Below, one piece after another: positions 1 to 5,708 of a stretch of 5,708 nucleotides of DNA. This DNA comes from an uncultured Opitutia bacterium (lineage in GTDB: Bacteria; Verrucomicrobiota; Verrucomicrobiia; Opitutales; UBA953). Both the position numbers and the translations under genes were made by a program. Below the pieces are notes generated by a model, which saw only the letters and a list, made by a program, of their open reading frames with translations, did not search any database and was not told the origin of the DNA. The DNA is taken from assembly GCA_903868455.1 (NCBI GenBank), contig CAIPVK010000235.1, positions 1 to 5,708 of the forward strand, written 5' to 3'. How positions within the stretch are numbered: position 1 is the first letter of the stretch; each line of letters starts with the position of its first letter.

Positions 1-1
1 C

Positions 2-445
2 CCGCGCCGCATCGCCCTCTGCCGCGCCCCGGCGGTCGGCCGGTTCCTCGTCGAGCGGCTCGACGGCTTCGCCTGGCCCGCCACGTGGATGGCGGTCGAG
101 CGCCCGCTGCCCTCGGCCGTCCGCGCGGGCTTCCTCGCGCCCTACGGCTCGTCCGCGCGCCGCCGCGCCGTGGCCGACTTCATCGCCGACATCCCGATGG
201 AGCCCGGCCATCCCTCGCGCGCCGCGCTCGAGGATGTGGAGCGCGGACTGGCCGGCCTGGCCGACCACCCGGCGCTGCTCCTCTGGGGCGCGCGCGACTT
301 CTGCTTCACGATGCGCTTCGCCGAGGGCTTCGCGCGCCGCTGGCCCCGCGCCGAGCTCCGCCCGCTGCCGCGCGCGGGCCACTATGTGCTCGAGGACGGC
401 GGCCCCGCCGCCGTGGCCCAGGCGGCCGATTTCCTGGGTTCCTGA
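2..445 (+). CDS. Alpha/beta hydrolase, haloalkane-dehalogenase/OleB-like, C-terminal part (5' end outside window)
   Basis: The reading frame is open from the left edge to TGA at 443-445, giving 147 residues that are the cap region and C-terminal half of an alpha/beta-hydrolase. Visible landmarks are a cap segment with FIADIPMEPGHPS (about residues 60-72), then the late core strand LLLWGARDF with Asp99 (codon 296-298), and AGHYVLED with the likely catalytic His127 (codon 380-382). The nucleophile elbow lies upstream of the window, so the nucleophile (Asp in haloalkane dehalogenases and OleB) cannot be checked. The DIP motif, the WGxRDFCF motif and the tail resemble OleB, which decarboxylates beta-lactones to cis-alkenes in long-chain olefin synthesis; this is recalled family knowledge, not a search. 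A general haloalkane-dehalogenase-like hydrolase is the alternative. An ATG at 89-91 is in frame, but homology-like sequence continues upstream of it, so it is not the real start. The gene ends 244 bp before gyrB and is probably a separate transcription unit. Confidence 0.8.
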   Translation, partial: PRRIALCRAPAVGRFLVERLDGFAWPATWMAVERPLPSAVRAGFLAPYGSSARRRAVADFIADIPMEPGHPSRAALEDVERGLAGLADHPALLLWGARDFCFTMRFAEGFARRWPRAELRPLPRAGHYVLEDGGPAAVAQAADFLGS

Positions 446-472
446 GGCGAGCCGCCGGGGTCCGGTTGCGCC
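446..472 (+). terminator. Imperfect GC-rich stem-loop just after the hydrolase stop; weak terminator candidate
   Basis: Directly after the TGA, GGCG (446-449) can pair with CGCC (469-472), and CCGG (455-458) with CCGG (462-465) around a GGT loop. An internal loop of 5 and 3 bases separates the two helices. No T-tract follows (the next bases are TGTGTGAC), so it is not a classical intrinsic terminator. Its position suggests it could slow polymerase or protect the 3' end of the hydrolase mRNA. In DNA this GC-rich, such stems arise easily by chance. Confidence 0.25.
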
Positions 473-482
473 TGTGTGACAA

Positions 483-499
483 AGCCCGTTTCACGGGCT
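483..499. repeat. Perfect 7-bp inverted repeat, AGCCCGT-TTC-ACGGGCT
   Basis: AGCCCGT (483-489) and ACGGGCT (493-499) are exact reverse complements with a 3-base spacer. As RNA this is a compact hairpin without a following U-tract. As DNA it could be a dyad binding site. Its last base is the first base of the DnaA-box match at 499-507. It may form a tandem terminator-like element with the stem-loop at 446-472, or be an operator upstream of gyrB; the sequence alone does not decide. Confidence 0.5.
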
Positions 500-507
500 G
501 TGGATAA
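499..507 (-). promoter_or_regulatory. Perfect DnaA-box 9-mer (TTATCCACA on the - strand)
   Basis: The + strand reads TGTGGATAA, the exact reverse complement of the strong DnaA-box consensus TTATCCACA. It lies 183 bp upstream of the gyrB ATG. A weaker match, TGTGACAAA (475-483), has the same orientation and one mismatch to the relaxed consensus TGTGNAWAA. TGTGAACGA (510-518) and TGTGAGTAG (571-579) share only the TGTG core plus scattered positions. A single perfect box may be a DnaA-controlled regulatory site or an outlying box of a nearby replication origin. The match is certain; the function is inferred. Confidence 0.5.
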
Positions 508-553
508 CCTGTGAACGAGGCTGGGAGGATTTGGGGAAGAAGTCTCCTAAGCC

Positions 554-590
554 ACTTTAAATCATGCACTTGTGAGTAGTAAAAAAGATT
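554..590 (+). promoter_or_regulatory. AT-rich island upstream of gyrB; probable promoter region
   Basis: This 37-bp stretch is 27/37 A+T, in sharp contrast to the GC-rich flanks, and is the most promoter-like part of the intergenic region. A possible sigma70-type pair is TTTAAA (556-561) and TAAAAA (580-585) with an 18-bp spacer; both hexamers are poor matches. TTGACG at 622-627 is a better -35 hexamer, but no acceptable -10 lies 16-18 bp downstream of it. The leader would be about 100 nt if transcription starts just after 585. Gyrase promoters in many bacteria are induced by DNA relaxation, but nothing here proves that. The exact promoter is uncertain. Confidence 0.3.
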
Positions 591-644
591 CCCAGATGCC
601 CCCTTTTCCCTTGCCACCCCCTTGACGAAATTCAGCATCAATTG

Positions 645-689
645 AACCCCGCCCCCTGCGGGAAAACCCCGCAAAACCCCCGTTTTTCC
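645..689 (+). promoter_or_regulatory. gyrB leader: C/A-rich, no Shine-Dalgarno, with mutually exclusive small hairpins
   Basis: The central GCGGG (658-662) can pair with the upstream CCCGC (648-652; 5 bp, loop of 5) or with the downstream CCCGC (668-672). The downstream pairing extends by one T-A pair to TGCGGG/CCCGCA (657-662 with 668-673; 6 bp, loop AAAAC). Only one can form at a time. The 16 bases before the ATG read AACCCCCGTTTTTCC with no purine-rich ribosome site, so initiation is probably independent of Shine-Dalgarno pairing. AACCCCGC occurs at 645-652 and 665-672 and recurs in the gyrA leader. Whether the hairpins regulate translation is speculation. Confidence 0.3.
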
Positions 690-3329
<2,640 letters not shown>

Positions 3330-3384
3330 TCCCGCCGAACCGCGAACCCCGCCTAGCCGCAGACCCGCCAACCCCGCTTAACCC
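3330..3384 (+). promoter_or_regulatory. gyrB-gyrA spacer: C/A-rich leader without Shine-Dalgarno
   Basis: The 55 bp between the gyrB stop and the gyrA ATG hold no terminator hairpin with a T-tract and no recognisable promoter, which supports co-transcription. There is no GGAGG-like site: the bases before the ATG read CGCTTAACCC. AACCCCGC occurs twice (3345-3352 and 3370-3377), matching the two copies in the gyrB leader, and a third AACCC (3380-3384) abuts the ATG. Confidence 0.5.
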
Positions 3385-5708
3385 ATGTATTCCGAGAACG
3401 AGAAGCTCACGCCCGCGAACATCACCGACATCATGCAGACGGCGTACATCGACTACTCGATGTCCGTCATCATCTCGCGCGCCCTGCCCGACGCGCGCGA
3501 CGGCCTGAAGCCGGTCCAGCGCCGCATCCTCTACGCCATGCTCCGCGAGGGCCTGCTCCACAACCGCGCCTTCGACAAGTGCGCGGGCGTGGTCGGCGAG
3601 GTCCTGAAGAACTACCACCCCCACGGCGACAGCTCCGTCTACGACACGCTCGTCCGCCTCGCCCAGAACTGGGTCATGCGCTACCCGCTGATCCAGCCCC
3701 AGGGCAACTTCGGCTCGGTCGACGGCGACCCGCCCGCCGCCTACCGCTACACCGAGTGCCGCCTCTCCGAGCTGGCCGAGGACCTGCTGGCCGACATCGA
3801 CGAGGAGACGGTCGACTTCGCCCCCAACTACAAGGAGTCGACCACCGAGCCGACCGTCGTCCCGAGCGCCCTGCCGCACCTGCTGATGAACGGCTCGACC
3901 GGCATCGCGGTCGGCATGACCACCAACATCCCGCCCCACAACCTGGGCGAGCTGGTCGAGGCGGTCTGCCGGATCATCGACAAGCCCGCCACCACCGCCG
4001 AGGAGCTGACCAAGGTCATCCAGGGCCCCGACTTCCCCACCGGCGGCGTGATCAACGGCCGCGAGGGCGTGCGCCAGTACCTCACCACGGGCCGCGGCAT
4101 CGTCCGCACCCGCGGCGTCGCCCACACCGAGGAGCTCAAGAACGGCAAGGAGCAGGTCGTCCTCACCGAGATCCCCTACAACGTCAACCGCGCCAGCCTG
4201 GTGGTCGACATCGCCCGCCTGGTGGGCGAGAAGGTCCTCGACGAGGTCTCCGACCTGCGCGACGAGTCGGACGAGAAGACCCGCATCGTCATCGAGCTCA
4301 AGCGCAACGAGAACCCGAAGGTCGTCATCAACAAGCTCTACAAGCACACCGCCTTCGAGAGCTCCTTCGGCGTCATCCTCCTCGCGCTCGACAAGCGCCG
4401 CCCGAAGCAGATGAACATCCGCGAGCTGCTCGACTGCTTCGTCGAGCACCGCCGCGACGTCGTCACCCGCCGCACCCAGTTCCGCCTGCGCAAGGCCGAG
4501 GACCGCGCCCACATCCTCGAGGGCTTCAAGATCGCCCTCAAGAACCTGGACGACTTCGTGAAGATCATCCGCGCCTCGTCCAACCGCGACGAGGCCCGGG
4601 TCAAGCTGATGGAAAAGTACGGCCTCTCCGAGCGCCAGGCCCTCGCCATCCTCGACCTCCGCCTCTACCAGCTGACCGGCCTCGAGCGCGACAAGATCGA
4701 GGAGGAGTACCGCGCCCTCATGGCCCTGGTCGAGGAGCTCCAGTCCATCCTCGGCAGCGAGGCCAAGCTGCTCGCCCTGATCAAGACCGAGCTGCGCGAC
4801 GTCGCCAAGAAGCACCTCTCCCCCCGCCTGACCAAGGTGAGCGCCCACGAGGGCGAGCTCTCCATGGAGGACATCGTGGCCAACGAGGGCTGCGTCGTCA
4901 CGGTCTCCCACGCCGGCTTCATCAAGCGCACCCCCGTGGCCCAGTACCGCCTGCAGAAGCGCGGCGGCAAGGGCACCAAGGGCGCCGAGCTGGCCAAGCC
5001 GGTCGAGGGCGAGGACGACTTCGTCGAGCACCTCTTCACCGCCAACACCCACGACCACATCCTGTTCTTCATGAACAACGGGCGGGTCTACGTGGAGAAG
5101 GTCTACGACATCGAGGAGGCCGCCCGCGCCGCCCGCGGCAAGTCCATCGCCCGCCTGCTCGACCTGCAGGACGGCGAGTCGCTCGCCGCCATGGTCTGCG
5201 TGTCCAACTTCGAGCCCGGCAAGTTCCTCGTGATGTGCACCCGCAACGGCATCATCAAGAAGACCGAGATCTCCAAGTACGCCAACTACCGCAAGGGCGG
5301 CATCATCGGCGTCAACATCGAGCACGGCGACGCCCTCATCTCGGTCAAGCTGACCGGCGGCGACAACGAGGTCGTCATGATCTCGCAGTCCGGCATGAGC
5401 ATCCGCTTCCACGAGACCGACGTCCGCTCCATGGGCCGCGACACCACCGGCGTCATCGGCATGAACCTGGACAAGGGCGACAGCGTTAAGGCGATGGAGA
5501 TCGTCGACCCCGCCTGCACCCTCCTGGTGGTCGGCGTCGACGGCATCGGCAAGCGCACCCCCTACGACGACCCCGAGACCAAGGAGGCCGTCTACCGCAA
5601 GCAGTCGCGCGGCGGCAAGGGCGTCATCGCCATCAGCACCGAGGTCGGCGTGGCCGGCGCCCTCAGCGTCCGCGAGGACGACGAGGTCATGCTCCTGACC
5701 AAGGGCGG
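3385..5708 (+). CDS. gyrA: DNA gyrase subunit A (breakage-reunion subunit), 3' end outside window
   Basis: This encodes the DNA-cleaving and DNA-wrapping subunit of gyrase, partner of the upstream GyrB. The frame is open from ATG 3385 to the right edge, with 774 complete codons. The N-terminal cleavage domain starts at once (MYSENEKLTPANI, then YIDYSMSVIISRALPDARDGLKPVQRR). Numbering matches E. coli closely: Arg121-Tyr122 in AAYRYTE is the catalytic pair, and the quinolone region HPHGDSSVYD keeps Ser83 and Asp87, the unmutated susceptible-type residues, with Ser in place of Ala84. The coiled-coil/tower region runs to about residue 490. The C-terminal beta-pinwheel begins near residue 490 and carries the GyrA box QKRGGKG (524-530), needed for DNA wrapping and absent from typical ParC. 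Degenerate blade motifs follow, including QSRGGKG (740-746). About 50-100 residues, including the last blade and the tail, are probably missing beyond the edge. The start is fixed by conservation and there is no Shine-Dalgarno site. It is very likely an operon with gyrB. Confidence 0.97.
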   Translation, partial: MYSENEKLTPANITDIMQTAYIDYSMSVIISRALPDARDGLKPVQRRILYAMLREGLLHNRAFDKCAGVVGEVLKNYHPHGDSSVYDTLVRLAQNWVMRYPLIQPQGNFGSVDGDPPAAYRYTECRLSELAEDLLADIDEETVDFAPNYKESTTEPTVVPSALPHLLMNGSTGIAVGMTTNIPPHNLGELVEAVCRIIDKPATTAEELTKVIQGPDFPTGGVINGREGVRQYLTTGRGIVRTRGVAHTEELKNGKEQVVLTEIPYNVNRASLVVDIARLVGEKVLDEVSDLRDESDEKTRIVIELKRNENPKVVINKLYKHTAFESSFGVILLALDKRRPKQMNIRELLDCFVEHRRDVVTRRTQFRLRKAEDRAHILEGFKIALKNLDDFVKIIRASSNRDEARVKLMEKYGLSERQALAILDLRLYQLTGLERDKIEEEYRALMALVEELQSILGSEAKLLALIKTELRDVAKKHLSPRLTKVSAHEGELSMEDIVANEGCVVTVSHAGFIKRTPVAQYRLQKRGGKGTKGAELAKPVEGEDDFVEHLFTANTHDHILFFMNNGRVYVEKVYDIEEAARAARGKSIARLLDLQDGESLAAMVCVSNFEPGKFLVMCTRNGIIKKTEISKYANYRKGGIIGVNIEHGDALISVKLTGGDNEVVMISQSGMSIRFHETDVRSMGRDTTGVIGMNLDKGDSVKAMEIVDPACTLLVVGVDGIGKRTPYDDPETKEAVYRKQSRGGKGVIAISTEVGVAGALSVREDDEVMLLTKG

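Noticed and set aside
89..445. ATG at 89 as the start of a small 118-residue hydrolase
   Set aside because: The frame is open to the left edge with hydrolase-cap-like sequence before the ATG, and a 118-residue product would lack the nucleophile and most of the fold. It is the 3' part of a longer gene.
571..590. GAGTAGTAA read as a DnaA-trio element of a replication origin
   Set aside because: DnaA-trios normally lie close to a DnaA box, separated by a short GC-rich stretch. Here the perfect box is more than 60 bp away and only about two TAG/TAA triplets are present.
622..650. TTGACG as the -35 of a gyrB promoter
   Set aside because: The hexamer is good, but the positions 16-18 bp downstream are C-rich (GAACCC/AACCCC) and cannot serve as a -10 element.
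642..689. TTG at 642 as an upstream gyrB start
   Set aside because: It would add 16 Pro/Asn-rich residues with no resemblance to GyrB N-termini and would place the leader motifs inside the coding region. ATG 690 is preferred, although neither start has a Shine-Dalgarno site.

Overview
The window is GC-rich bacterial chromosomal DNA. It carries, all on the + strand, the 3' end of an alpha/beta-hydrolase gene (about 2-445), a roughly 240-bp non-coding region (446-689), a complete gyrB (690-3329), a 55-bp spacer, and gyrA (3385 to beyond the right edge; 774 complete codons visible). Codons end overwhelmingly in C or G. This also explains the very long open frames on the opposite strand and in shifted frames, which I treat as shadows.

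Organism (inference, moderate confidence): the GyrA and GyrB sequences, the high GC, the lack of Shine-Dalgarno sequences before both gyrase genes, and an OleB-like hydrolase next door fit a Verrucomicrobiota member, perhaps Opitutales/Opitutia. This rests on recalled family resemblance, not on a search.

Region 1 (2-445): the C-terminal 147 residues of a haloalkane-dehalogenase-type alpha/beta hydrolase, most like OleB, the beta-lactone decarboxylase of long-chain olefin synthesis. Region 2 (446-689): two small GC-rich stem-loops after the hydrolase stop, one perfect DnaA-box 9-mer (499-507), an AT-rich island (554-590) that is the best place for the gyrB promoter, and a C/A-rich leader with mutually exclusive small hairpins (648-673). 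Region 3 (690-3329): gyrB, 879 codons, with all ATPase and TOPRIM motifs, a long proteobacterial-like insert, and within it an Ala/Glu/Lys/Pro tract that is acidic and then basic. Region 4 (3330-5708): gyrA, with catalytic Arg121-Tyr122, quinolone-site Ser83/Asp87 and a GyrA box, cut off in its C-terminal beta-pinwheel.

GyrB (ATPase and TOPRIM) and GyrA (DNA cleavage and wrapping) together form the A2B2 DNA gyrase that introduces negative supercoils. The short spacer without a terminator indicates one gyrBA operon. The hydrolase is probably a separate, functionally unrelated unit. I see no mobile element, CRISPR array, tRNA or rRNA and no convincing undescribed system. The points worth a second look are in the gyrB leader, the DnaA box, the shared leader motif and the GyrB insert.
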